DNA of 64,000 bases from DASQPR01 sp963797675 (lineage in GTDB: Bacteria > Actinomycetota > Actinomycetes > Mycobacteriales > Micromonosporaceae): assembly GCA_963797675.1 (NCBI GenBank), contig CAWCQQ010000007.1, positions 698,346-762,345 of the forward strand. The letters are read 5' to 3'. Below the pieces are notes generated by a model. That model worked only from the letters and a program-made list of their open reading frames with translations. It did not search any database and was not told the origin of the DNA. Below are positions 17,608 through 26,075 of this stretch, in pieces. The position numbers were made by a program, and so were the translations under genes. Positions within the stretch are counted from its first letter, which is position 1. Each line of letters begins with the position of its first letter.

Positions 17608-18594
17608 TTACTTCGATTCGATGATGTGGGTCGGCGCCCCGTGCACGGCCGGGATCGAGCCCAGGCGGCCGGCCTGGTAGTCCTCGAACGCGGCGAGCAC
17701 CTCGGCCTTCGTGTTCATCACGAACGGTCCCATGAACGCGATCGGCTCGCGGATCGGCTTGCCGCCGAGCAGCAGCACGTCGAGGTTGGGCGAGCGCGAT
17801 TCCTGCTGCGCATCGGCCGTGATGGTCAGCGTGTCACCGGCGCCGTACACGGCGAGCTGCCCCATCTGGAAGGGCCGCTTTTCGGCGCCCACACTGCCGT
17901 GGCCGGCCAGCGCATACGCGAGCGCGTTGAAGTCCTTGTTCCACGGAATGGTCAGCTGCGCACCGGGGCTCAGCGTCGCGTGGATCATGGTCATCGGCGA
18001 ATAGGTGGAGCCCGAACCGGTGTGCCCGTCCAGCTCGCCGGCGATCACCCGGATCAGCGTGCCACCGTCCTCGGTCGTGACCAGCGCGGCGTCCGTGGCA
18101 CCGATGTCCTGATAGCGCGGCGGCACGAACTTCTGCGACCGCGGCAGGTTCACCCACAGCTGGATGCCGTGGAACAGGCCGCCGCTCAGCACGAGCGACT
18201 CCGGCGGCGTTTCGATGTGCAGGATGCCGGCACCGGCCGTCATCCACTGCGTGTCGCCATTCGTGATAACCCCGCCGCCACCGTTCGAGTCCTGGTGGAT
18301 GAACGTGCCATCCATGATGTACGTCACCGTCTCGAATCCACGGTGCGGGTGCCACGGCGTGCCCTTCGGCTCGCCCGGGGCGTACTCGACCTCGCCCATC
18401 TGGTCCATGTGCACGAACGGATCAAGATCCGAAAGATCAACACCGGCAAAGGCACGGCGTACGGGGAAGCCCTCGCCCTCGAATCCGGAGGGCGCCGTGG
18501 TGACCCGCTGTACGGGGCGCTGGCGCGTGCCGACCGGATCGGGCGTGACGATCCGTGGCAACACGGTGATATCGGAGACGGTTACCGCTGGCAT
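17608..18594 (-). CDS. Pirin family protein
   Basis: This is a 328-residue bicupin. The N-terminal cupin carries the metal-ligand set of pirins: His82 and His84 in WHPHRGFETV, and His126 and Glu128 in ILHIETP, which in characterised pirins bind iron. Bacterial pirins have been shown to have quercetinase activity or to modulate metabolic enzymes. The C-terminal pirin_C domain ends in GPFVMNTKAEV. The ATG at 18594 sits behind a perfect AGGAGG. The promoter region at 18641-18667 carries an inverted repeat overlapping a likely -35, so the gene is probably controlled by a dedicated (MarR/HxlR-like) repressor encoded elsewhere. Confidence 0.93.
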   Translation of the reverse strand: MPAVTVSDITVLPRIVTPDPVGTRQRPVQRVTTAPSGFEGEGFPVRRAFAGVDLSDLDPFVHMDQMGEVEYAPGEPKGTPWHPHRGFETVTYIMDGTFIHQDSNGGGGVITNGDTQWMTAGAGILHIETPPESLVLSGGLFHGIQLWVNLPRSQKFVPPRYQDIGATDAALVTTEDGGTLIRVIAGELDGHTGSGSTYSPMTMIHATLSPGAQLTIPWNKDFNALAYALAGHGSVGAEKRPFQMGQLAVYGAGDTLTITADAQQESRSPNLDVLLLGGKPIREPIAFMGPFVMNTKAEVLAAFEDYQAGRLGSIPAVHGAPTHIIESK

Positions 18595-18640
18595 GGAAAC
18601 CTCCTGATGAAAAGCCTAGCCCCGTCGGTAAGGCGGGTTC

Positions 18641-18667
18641 ATCCTAGCAAAACACTTGCGTAAGCAA
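18641..18667 (-). promoter_or_regulatory. Likely promoter and operator of the pirin gene
   Basis: On the minus strand, TTTGCT and TAGGAT (18646-18641) stand 16 bp apart and resemble -35 and -10 boxes. The -35 lies in the imperfect palindrome TTGCTTACGCAA (18656-18667), typical of small winged-helix repressor operators. Inference from pattern only. Confidence 0.45.
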
Positions 18668-18915
18668 ATAATTCCCAACCCAGTTTCATGATCCTGAAGC
18701 GTTTGGCGCCGCCGGCCCGCTAAGTCTTCACGATCACGCGGCGGCGATCGGGGTCAATGCCCTGACCTGGCACTCGTCGGCGGCACGGGCGCGGGTTAGA
18801 GGGCATTGGCAAGAGCCTGTAAAGAAAACGCGCTATAACGCCCTTATCTCTACCGGATCATCGTGCGGCCGAGAGACGGTCTCACCTCACGATCAACGTG
18901 CCCGTCGAGCGCTAA
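18668..18915. other. Gene-free spacer
   Basis: I see no gene here. The stretch holds the upstream region of the pirin gene and the 3' flank of the RNA methyltransferase gene, with a comparatively AT-rich patch around 18815-18850. Confidence 0.5.
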
Positions 18916-19731
18916 CTAACTCCCGAGGTGGGCTGCGCGGCGGCGCTGGCGGGACGATTCGTAGAGCGCAACCGTTGCGGCGTTGGCCGCGTTCAGGGAG
19001 CTTGCGGTGCCCTGTATCGGGATGCTGACCGTGATATCCGCGGCGGAACGCCAGGCGGCCGACAGCCCGGCCGTTTCATTGCCGACCAACAGCATCGTCG
19101 GGCCGGTCAGGTCGGCGTCCGCGATGTCGACGTCGCCGTCCTCGTCGGTGGCGATCAGCAGCGGCCGGATCTCGGCCGTTTCCAGCCAGTCGAGTACCGC
19201 CGCGTGCGACGGCACCCGGACGACCGGCAGGCCGAACAGGGACCCGGCCGACGCGCGCACCGAACGAGGGTCGTATGGGTCCGCAGCATGGCCGGTGACC
19301 AGCACGTACGATGCCCCGAATGCGTCCGCTGACCGTACCAGTGTGCCTATGTTTCCGGGGTTTGCCGGCCGATCGAACACGACGCCGAGCGACTCGGCGG
19401 ACAGCGACAACCGTGTGAGATCGTCCGGTGGGAGCGCCGCCACGGCGATCAGTTCGGGCGTCTCGTCGGTCTTCTCGCCGAGTTCGTGCATCAGCTCGCC
19501 GGACATCGCGATCTGCTCGGCCGTGGAGCCGTCCAGCGACGACAGCGCCCAGGTGGAGAGCGCACGATCGCCGTGATAGAGCAGCGTGCGGATCGGCCAA
19601 CCGGCGGCGAGCGCGAGCGTGATCGGGCGCACGCCGTGCACCAGGAACGAGCCCTCGCGCTGGCGTTTCTGCCGGTTGGTGAGCAGCGATTCCCACACCT
19701 GGAACCGGGCATTTCGACTGGTGATGCGCAT
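18916..19731 (-). CDS. TrmH/SpoU-family RNA 2'-O-methyltransferase
   Basis: This is a SPOUT-class methyltransferase that would add a methyl group from S-adenosylmethionine to a ribose 2'-OH in rRNA or tRNA. An N-terminal SpoU-substrate-binding domain (SFLVHGVRPITLAL) is followed by the three SpoU motifs: DRPANPGNIGTLVRSADAFG (motif 1), MLLVGNETAGLS (motif 2) and SIPIQGTASSLNAANAATVALYE (motif 3, the knot). Length from the ATG at 19731 is 271 residues, normal for the YsgA/TsnR-like group. GAGGGTAGG directly precedes the start. The specific RNA target cannot be told from sequence. Confidence 0.9.
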   Translation of the reverse strand: MRITSRNARFQVWESLLTNRQKRQREGSFLVHGVRPITLALAAGWPIRTLLYHGDRALSTWALSSLDGSTAEQIAMSGELMHELGEKTDETPELIAVAALPPDDLTRLSLSAESLGVVFDRPANPGNIGTLVRSADAFGASYVLVTGHAADPYDPRSVRASAGSLFGLPVVRVPSHAAVLDWLETAEIRPLLIATDEDGDVDIADADLTGPTMLLVGNETAGLSAAWRSAADITVSIPIQGTASSLNAANAATVALYESSRQRRRAAHLGS

Positions 19732-19807
19732 GCCTACCCTCAAGTAACCATTGATGCGAGCCCGCCTACGGTAGGACCGTAGTCGACGACGACGTCAGGG
19801 AGTGCAC

Positions 19808-20818
19808 ATGACCACACAGACCAGCCGGGAGTTCCGCCTCGCGAGCCGTCCGCACGGATGGCCGACCGCCGAGAACTTCGAGTTCGCCGAGGTCGAGGTG
19901 GAAGAGCCAGGCCCGGATCAGGTGCTGGTACGCAATACGTACATGTCCGTTGACCCGTATATGCGCGGCCGGATGAACGACGTTCCGAGCTACGTTCCGC
20001 CGTTCAAGGTCGGCGACGTGCTCGAAGGCGGCGCGATCGGCGAGGTGATCGCGTCGAACAGCGATCGCGTCGCGGTCGGCGACACCGTGCTGCACATGGG
20101 CGGCTGGCGCGATCTTGCGGTGCTCAAGGCCAAGCACGTCACGGTCGTCGATCCGAACGTGGTGGAGAAGCCGTCGGTCTACCTCGGTGCGCTCGGCACG
20201 ACCGGCTTCACGGCCTGGATCGGCCTGCTGGACATCGCGCAGTTCAAGCCGGGCGACACGGTGTTCGTGTCCGGCGCGGCCGGAGCGGTCGGATCGGTGG
20301 TCGGCCAGCTCGCGAAGCTCCGGGGCGCGGCGCGCGTGATCGGCAGCGCCGGATCCGACGCCAAGGTGGCGACGTGCCTGGAGAAGTACGGGTACGACGC
20401 GGCGTTCAACTACAAGAACGGCAAGGTACGCGATCTGCTCCGCGAAGCGGCCCCGGACGGGATCGACATCTACTTCGACAACGTCGGCGGCGATCATCTG
20501 TCCGCCGCAATCTACTCGTTGAAGCCGTTCGGTCGGGCCGCGATCTGCGGTGCGATCGATCAGTACAACGCGACCTCCGCGGTGCCCGGGCCGTCGAACA
20601 TGGCGATGATCATCGGCAAGCGGCTCACGCTGCGCGGATTCATCGTGACCGACCACATGGCGCGGATGCCGGAGTTCGTCGCCGAGGTCGGTGCCGCGCT
20701 GCGGGACGGCTCGATCAGCTGCGACGAGACCATTGTGGACGGTCTGGAGCACGCACCCGACGCGTTCCTGGGCGTCCTGCGCGGCGACAACACCGGAAAG
20801 ATGATCGTCCGGTTGTAG
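19808..20818 (+). CDS. NADP-dependent oxidoreductase (MDR family, prostaglandin-reductase-like)
   Basis: This 336-residue medium-chain reductase resembles leukotriene B4 12-hydroxydehydrogenase / CurA-type enzymes, which reduce alpha,beta-unsaturated carbonyls with NADPH. It shows the family's YMSVDPYMRGRM segment near the N-terminus and the nucleotide-binding AAGAVGSVVGQLAKLRGA motif (about residues 157-174). YFDNVGGDHLSAAI follows. There are no structural-zinc cysteines, as expected for the zinc-free subgroup. It is intact and ends 8 bp before the convergent glycosidase gene. Confidence 0.88.
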   Translation: MTTQTSREFRLASRPHGWPTAENFEFAEVEVEEPGPDQVLVRNTYMSVDPYMRGRMNDVPSYVPPFKVGDVLEGGAIGEVIASNSDRVAVGDTVLHMGGWRDLAVLKAKHVTVVDPNVVEKPSVYLGALGTTGFTAWIGLLDIAQFKPGDTVFVSGAAGAVGSVVGQLAKLRGAARVIGSAGSDAKVATCLEKYGYDAAFNYKNGKVRDLLREAAPDGIDIYFDNVGGDHLSAAIYSLKPFGRAAICGAIDQYNATSAVPGPSNMAMIIGKRLTLRGFIVTDHMARMPEFVAEVGAALRDGSISCDETIVDGLEHAPDAFLGVLRGDNTGKMIVRL

Positions 20819-20826
20819 CCGGTACG

Positions 20827-22368
20827 TCAGGCGGTGAGCAGCGGCTCGGTCAGGAGGCCGTTCGGGACCACGCCGGCGAGCAGTTCGGCGGCGGCCGTGG
20901 CGCATGCCGTGGACGCGCCGTAGGTGGAGATCTGGTTCGCCGCCACTGGTCCGGTCGGGACGCCCATCTCGACCACGATCGCGTCCGGGCGGGCCGCCAG
21001 CGCCTGGCGTACCGCGGCGGACATCCAACCGTGCCGGTGCGCGTCCCGGACGCCCAGAACCAACGGGCGTCCGGCGGCGGCGCGCAGCGCGGAATCGATG
21101 GATGCGCCGGCGACGGCGTCACCCTCAAACTCCGGTGCCGCCACCCGTACGCCGTCGGTGCCCGGCATCAGGTCGCGCAGCGGCCCCAGAACGCCCCAGG
21201 GCGTCTCCGGCGCGATCGCCATGTTCATGTCGGGGGACAGCTCGATCACGTACGCGGGGGACGTGAGAGGCCACGGCGCGGCGGCCGTGGTGTGCGCGCG
21301 GATCGCCCGTCGTGCGGCCGGCAGACCCGGGTGGTACGCCGCCCCGCCCAGCGGCGCCTTCGGCAGACTTCGTTGCGTACGCGACCAGGCACCGAGCGCG
21401 GCGACTCGGGCGGCGGCATCGGCCAGCCGCTCCTCCGGCAGCAGACCGGACCGGACCGCCGACACGATCGCGTCACGCAGGTCGATCGCGGTCCGTTCGT
21501 CGGCCCGCTCGCCCCCGACGCAGATCAGATCGGCACCGGCCACGATCGCGGCCACCGTGGCGCCGGCCAGCCCGTACTGGCGGGCGACCGCCTGCATCTC
21601 GATCGCATCCGTGACGATCAGGCCGTCGTAGCCGAGTTCGACGCGCAGCAGGTCGGTCAGGATCGCATGGGATAGCGTCGCCGGACGATCCGGATCGATT
21701 GCCGGAACGACCAGGTGCCCGGTCATGATCGCTTTGACGCCGGCGGTAATGGCGGCCCGAAAGGGGGGCAGCTCGCACGCGTCGAGCGAGGCGCGGTCGG
21801 CGGTGATCACGGGTACGTCGTGGTGCGAGTCGACGCCGGTGTCGCCGTGGCCCGGAAAGTGCTTCGCGCACGCGGCCACGCCGGCGGACTGCAGGCCGCG
21901 GACCCACGCGGCGGTGTGCCGGGCAACCAGCGCGGAGTCGGAGCCGAATGCGCGTACGCCGATGACCGGGTTGTTCGGATTCGAATTGACGTCGGCATCC
22001 GGCGCGAAGTCGAGCGTGACGCCCAGCGAGGCGAGTTCGAGGCCCAGGTGCCGGGCGACCGAGGCGGTAAGCTCGAGATCGTCGGCCGCGCCGAGCGCGA
22101 GGTTGCCGGGCCGCGAGCTGCCGGTGTGAGCTTCGAGCCGCGTGACGTCGCCGGCTTCCTCGTCGATCGCGATCGTCACATCCGGCGACTCTGCGCGCAG
22201 TGCGGCGTTAAGCGACGAAAGCTGTGCGGGATCGATGATGTTCCGCGCATACAACGTGACCGATCCGAGGCCCTCGGAGATGCGGCGATTGATCCATTCC
22301 GGCGGCGCCGTACCCACGAAGCCGGGCGACAACACGGCGTCAGCCAGACGGTTCAGACGTCGGTCCAT
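20827..22368 (-). CDS. Glycoside hydrolase family 3 protein (NagZ-like beta-N-acetylhexosaminidase)
   Basis: This is a 513-residue GH3 enzyme of the NagZ type, which removes N-acetylglucosamine from cell-wall muropeptides. It has the NagZ signature KHFPGHGDTGVDSHHDVP (from residue 169), including the Asp-His catalytic dyad loop, and the nucleophile Asp254 in IVTDAIEMQAV. The ~170-residue C-terminal extension resembles the GH3_C domain seen in longer actinobacterial forms. There is no signal peptide, so it is probably cytoplasmic and acts in wall recycling. GGAGGAAG precedes the ATG at 22368. A TTGACT/AACAAT pair lies about 70-100 bp upstream. Confidence 0.9.
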   Translation of the reverse strand: MDRRLNRLADAVLSPGFVGTAPPEWINRRISEGLGSVTLYARNIIDPAQLSSLNAALRAESPDVTIAIDEEAGDVTRLEAHTGSSRPGNLALGAADDLELTASVARHLGLELASLGVTLDFAPDADVNSNPNNPVIGVRAFGSDSALVARHTAAWVRGLQSAGVAACAKHFPGHGDTGVDSHHDVPVITADRASLDACELPPFRAAITAGVKAIMTGHLVVPAIDPDRPATLSHAILTDLLRVELGYDGLIVTDAIEMQAVARQYGLAGATVAAIVAGADLICVGGERADERTAIDLRDAIVSAVRSGLLPEERLADAAARVAALGAWSRTQRSLPKAPLGGAAYHPGLPAARRAIRAHTTAAAPWPLTSPAYVIELSPDMNMAIAPETPWGVLGPLRDLMPGTDGVRVAAPEFEGDAVAGASIDSALRAAAGRPLVLGVRDAHRHGWMSAAVRQALAARPDAIVVEMGVPTGPVAANQISTYGASTACATAAAELLAGVVPNGLLTEPLLTA

Positions 22369-22515
22369 CGCTGGCTTCCTCCACGATCGGGTTGGTGAGC
22401 GGCTCCCCGTAAACGGCCGGCAACAGAAAACATTGTTGACAGTGAGGGGGTTAATAGTCAAGAAACCTTGCAGTTATTTCCTTCAGCGTGTCGGCTCGGC
22501 GCAATGCGACCTTGA

Positions 22516-22531
22516 TAGAACATGTGTTCTA
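22516..22531. promoter_or_regulatory. LexA (SOS) box
   Basis: TAGAACATGTGTTCTA is a perfect 6-bp-arm palindrome with the GAACNNNNGTTC core of Gram-positive/actinobacterial LexA operators. It lies 9 bp upstream of the GTG of the 67-aa gene, where it would block initiation. Confidence 0.75.
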
Positions 22532-22540
22532 ATACCCAGC

Positions 22541-22744
22541 GTGGAGCGTCGGAAGCACTGGTGTATAGCAGAGTCCGGATCTGCCGTCCTGCTGTACGAA
22601 GACGGAGGTCGGTGGTGGATGGAGATCCGCTTGGGTGGCGCCGAACCCCGCAGCCACTGGCGCGAGTTCGACGACGAGGACGCGGCCATGGATCGCGTAC
22701 GCGCCCTTTTGTCCGGACCGCAGCGCTGGAGGCAACTGATTTAA
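22541..22744 (+). CDS. Small 67-aa protein under a LexA box, unknown function
   Basis: The GTG at 22541 opens VERRKHWCIAESGSAVLLYE, then GGRWWMEIRLGG and WREFDDEDAAMDRVRALLSG. The frame has coding-like composition and an alternating beta/alpha pattern. It starts 9 bp after a perfect LexA palindrome, so it is probably induced by DNA damage and may be translated from a nearly leaderless mRNA, since no ribosome binding site is visible. The acidic helix in the second half could mimic or bind a basic partner. No homologue with a known function comes to mind. Confidence 0.65.
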   Translation: MERRKHWCIAESGSAVLLYEDGGRWWMEIRLGGAEPRSHWREFDDEDAAMDRVRALLSGPQRWRQLI

Positions 22745-22869
22745 CGGATCGCCGACCTCGGCTCGGATTACGCAACGAATCGTCGTGCAGGCGCAAGATC
22801 TACGCCTGACCTTGTCGGTCGCCACCGCATAACGTCGAACAATACCGACTGTTATCACCTGGAGGCCAG

Positions 22870-23679
22870 ATGAGCCGGCATTACCTGATGTGCCGACCGA
22901 CGTATTTCGCGGTGGATTACGCCATCAACCCATGGATGGATCCCACCTCGCCGGTGGACGCGGATCTCGCGATCAGCCAGTGGACGAAGCTCGTCGAGAC
23001 ATACCAGTCGCTGGGGCACACGGTCGAGTTCATCGACCCGATCCCCGGCCTGCCGGACATGGTCTTCGCCGCCAACGGTGCCACGATGGTCGACGGCAGT
23101 GTGCTCGGCGTCTCCTTTACCTATGCAGAGCGGGCCGCGGAAGGACCGGCGTACCTCGACTGGTTCGCACGCGCCGGCTACCGTACCCAGGCGCCGAAGG
23201 CCACGAACGAGGGCGAGGGCGACATCCTGCTGACGTCCGACTACCTTCTCGCCGGCACCGGGTTCCGGACCGATCTCGCCGCCCACGCCGAGGCGCAGGA
23301 GCTGTTCGGCTTGCCGGTGATCACGTTGCAGCTCGTCGACCCGCGCTTCTACCACCTGGACACCGCGCTGTGTGTTCTCAACCGTGGCCCGTACGACGGC
23401 CGGCCGCAGATCGCGTACCTGCCGGAGGCGTTCTCCGAGGGCAGCCAGAGGGTGCTCGCCCGCCTGTTCCCGGACGCGATCCACGCAACCATCGAGGACG
23501 CGTCCGTGCTCGGCCTCAACGCGGCCTCCGACGGCCTGCGGGTGGTGCTGCCCGTTCAAGCCGCCGGATTGGCCGCTGAACTAGCCTCTAAGGGGTACGA
23601 GCCCGTGCCCGTCGACATGTCCGAACTGCGCAAGGCCGGCGGCGGCCCGAAGTGCTGCACCCTGGAGGTACGTCCATGA
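22870..23679 (+). CDS. ddaH: Guanidino-group-modifying enzyme (dimethylargininase / arginine dihydrolase type)
   Basis: This 269-residue member of the amidinotransferase-fold superfamily has the catalytic set Glu116 region (NEGEGD), His162 (FYHLDTAL) and a C-terminal Cys pair 262/263 (KCCTLEV). Automatic annotation would call it dimethylarginine dimethylaminohydrolase. However, the substrate loop reads PDMVFAANGAT (Asn69), where typical DDAHs have VFVED, and this Asn form is closer to what I recall of arginine dihydrolases (ArgZ/AgrE). Its stop overlaps the ATG of ornithine aminotransferase. GGAGG lies ahead of the ATG. It probably feeds arginine-derived ornithine or citrulline into the next enzyme. 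Confidence 0.88.
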   Translation: MSRHYLMCRPTYFAVDYAINPWMDPTSPVDADLAISQWTKLVETYQSLGHTVEFIDPIPGLPDMVFAANGATMVDGSVLGVSFTYAERAAEGPAYLDWFARAGYRTQAPKATNEGEGDILLTSDYLLAGTGFRTDLAAHAEAQELFGLPVITLQLVDPRFYHLDTALCVLNRGPYDGRPQIAYLPEAFSEGSQRVLARLFPDAIHATIEDASVLGLNAASDGLRVVLPVQAAGLAAELASKGYEPVPVDMSELRKAGGGPKCCTLEVRP

Positions 23680-24908
23680 CCACGGCGTGACCTGAGCACG
23701 ACCGACCTGACCACGCCGGCGCTGGAAGAGGCCGAGGCATACACCGCGCACAACTATCACCCGCTGCCGGTCGTGATCGCCGAGGCGGAGGGCGTCTGGG
23801 TGACCGACGTCGACGGCCGGCGCTACCTCGACTGCCTGGCCGGCTATTCGGCGCTGAACTTCGGCCACCGGCACCCCCAGCTGATCGCGGCCGCGCACGA
23901 GCAGCTCGACCGGGTCACGCTGACCAGCCGCGCATTCGTGCACGATCAGTTCGGGCCGTTCTGCCACGAGCTGGCGACGCTGTGCGGGACGGATCTGGTG
24001 CTGCCGATGAACACCGGCGCCGAGGCCGTCGAGACCGCGATCAAGTTGGCCCGCAAGTGGGGCTACCTGGTCAAGGGCGTACCGGACGGGCAAGCGAAGA
24101 TCATCGTGGCGGCGGACAACTTCCACGGCCGTACCACCACGATCATCAGCTTCTCCACCGATCCGGATGCCCGCAACGACTTCGGCCCGTACACCCCCGG
24201 TTTCGTGGTTGTGCCCTACGGCGACCTGGACGCGCTGACCGCCGCGATCGACGACAACACCGTCGCCGTGCTGATCGAGCCGATCCAGGGCGAGGCCGGC
24301 GTGATCGTGCCGCCGGCCGGCTACCTCGCCGGCGTCCGCGCGGTCACGTCCGAGCGGCACGTGCTGTTCATCGCCGACGAGATCCAGTCGGGTCTCGGCC
24401 GGACCGGCACGAACTTCGCGGTCGAGCACGAGGGCGTCGTGCCGGACATGTACATCCTCGGCAAGGCACTCGGCGGCGGCGTCGTGCCGGTCTCCGCGGT
24501 GGCCGGGTCGAAGGAGGTGCTCGGCACGCTGAAGCCGGGCGAGCACGGCTCCACGTTCGGCGGCAACCCGCTCGCGTGCGCGGTCGCGCGTTCGGTGATC
24601 GCGCTGCTGAACACGGGCGAGTTCCAGGCTCGGGCGACCGAGCTGGGCGAGCGCCTGCACGCGACGGCTGCACGCGCTGGTCGGTCACGGCGTGACCGCC
24701 GTCCGCGGGCGTGGCCTCTGGGCCGGCGTCGACATCGATCCGGCGCTCATGACCGGCCGGGAGGCGAGCAAGCGCCTGATGGCGCTCGGCGTGCTCGCGA
24801 AGGACACGCACGGCTCGACGATCCGCCTCGCGCCGCCGCTGCAGCATCACCGCCGAGGAGGTCGACTGGGCGGTCGACCGGCTCGCCCAGGTGCTCGCCG
24901 AGGCCTAG
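23676..24908 (+). CDS. rocD: Ornithine-oxo-acid transaminase RocD (frame interrupted three times)
   Basis: This class III PLP aminotransferase converts ornithine plus 2-oxoglutarate to glutamate semialdehyde plus glutamate. Signature parts: AGYSALNFGHRHP, the NTGAEAVETAIKLARKWGY cofactor site, FIADEIQSGLGRTG, and the Schiff-base lysine in ILGKALGGG. The ATG at 23676 overlaps the preceding stop (ATGA), and the true N-terminus reads MTTADLSTTDLTTPALEEAE once one base near 23687 is removed. Two more one-base insertions near 24670 (LHATLHALVGHGV) and 24843 (PPLSITAEEVDWAVDRLAQ) must be removed to reach the TAG at 24908, giving about 409 residues, the normal length. Confidence 0.9.
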
Positions 24909-24915
24909 CAACGCG

Positions 24916-24955
24916 CGAAAGGGCCCGGACTCAAACGAGAGTCCGGGCCCTTTCG
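24916..24955. terminator. Bidirectional hairpin terminator between rocD and the NlpC/P60 gene
   Basis: A perfect 17-bp stem CGAAAGGGCCCGGACTC / GAGTCCGGGCCCTTTCG with a 6-nt loop. It sits between two convergent stops (24908 and 24964), and each side ends in a short AAA/TTT within the stem. Confidence 0.85.
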
Positions 24956-24963
24956 TGTACCGC

Positions 24964-25871
24964 TTACTTCGTCAGGTGGCGGAACTCGATGTTGTGGCTC
25001 CAGATCTTGACCAGGCGGACGTTGGCACCGGTGTGCGGTGCCTCCCACCACATGCCGTGACCGGCGTAGATCGCGACGTGGTGCGCGTACGAGCCGGTGA
25101 AGCACGAAGACCAGGTCGCCCGGCTTCGCGTCCTTCTCGGACACCCGGGTGCCGTAGTGCTTCATGGAGTCCGCGTGATGCGGCAGGTTGATGCCGAACT
25201 GGCGGTAGACGTACTTGCACCAGGCCGGAGCAGTCGAACGACCTCGGTCCGGCGGCACCGAACACGTACGGCCTGCCCTTTTCCTTGGCGGCGGCCGCGA
25301 CGATCTGCGGCCCGATGTCCTTCGGCTTCGCGTGCACCGTCACGGCGACCGTGCTCGCCGCGGCAATCTCCGTGCCCGCGGTGGCCGCACCGGCGGCCGT
25401 CGCCGGCGTATCGGCCGAGAATTCGACCTTGTACGCGTGGTCGTAGTTCGGCTTGAACGTGAACGTCGCCGTGCCGTCGGCTCGGGTCGTGGCGGAGCGC
25501 ACGCTCTTCCAACCGCTGACCGTGTGGACGAAGAACTCGGCCGCATTGCCGGCGACCGGCGACCCGTCCGGAGCCTTCTCCGATGTGGTGAACGTGATCG
25601 TGTCACCGACGGTGACGCTCGAGTGGTTGGCCGCCAGCGTGGTGGTCGGCGTCAGCAGCGGTAGGTCGCTGACGCCGGAACGCGGGTCGACCAGCGGCGA
25701 TAGGCCGCTGGTGGGGGCGTTGCTCGGGGGGACTGGTGGTGTGGCGGTCGTTGCGAACGCCGGGCTGGCGCTGAATGTTGCGCCGAGGACGGCGACGGAG
25801 GCCAGCGAGGCGGTTGCCGCACGCCGTCCGGTGGTGGTGGGGACGCGACGGTGCTTACCGTGGCTACGCAC
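24964..25871 (-). CDS. NlpC/P60 cell-wall hydrolase, riboswitch-controlled, number 1 (frame interrupted twice)
   Basis: This is a secreted peptidoglycan endopeptidase. From the GTG at 25871, a signal peptide (ASVAVLGATFSASPAFA) is followed by an Ig-like beta domain (LAANHSSVTVGDTITFTT) and then an NlpC/P60 domain. The catalytic Cys is in SFDCSGLV, the His is in HHVAIYAGHGMWW, and the third His-type position follows near the C-terminus. Breaks near 25222 (QYVYRQFGINLPHH restored) and near 25105 (VFVFTGSYAHHVAIY restored) are single extra bases; the corrected protein ends FRHLTK at 24964. A c-di-AMP riboswitch lies directly upstream. Confidence 0.87.
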
Positions 25872-25880
25872 AGGTGTTTC

Positions 25881-26075
25881 CCTTCGAAACGCCTGCGAGG
25901 TTAGCTGTCGGGTTCGGGACGAAGGATTGCCCCGGCCGGGCTCCGCGGGGGTTGCGGAGTCGGCTTCACCCCAAGGCCGTCGCCGAGGGAGGCGATGGCC
26001 GAAATTGGGTTTCCCGCTTCTGCCCGTTGCCCGGAATTACGAGGGGTGTTGACATCGACCCGGGCGGGCAGAACT
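25881..26075 (-). ncRNA. c-di-AMP riboswitch (ydaO-yuaA type), copy 1
   Basis: The minus strand upstream of the NlpC/P60 gene carries conserved ydaO blocks: GGGGTGAAGCC (25972-25962) and CCGAACCCGACAGCTAAC (25918-25901), followed by TCGCAGGCG. The same blocks occur at 32221-32400 before the second NlpC/P60 gene. Binding of c-di-AMP to this class usually turns expression off. The 5' boundary is approximate. Confidence 0.82.

Noticed and set aside
18668..18915. Possible small RNA or gene between the pirin and methyltransferase genes
   Set aside because: No terminator-like hairpin with U-tract, no promoter pair at proper spacing and no convincing frame.
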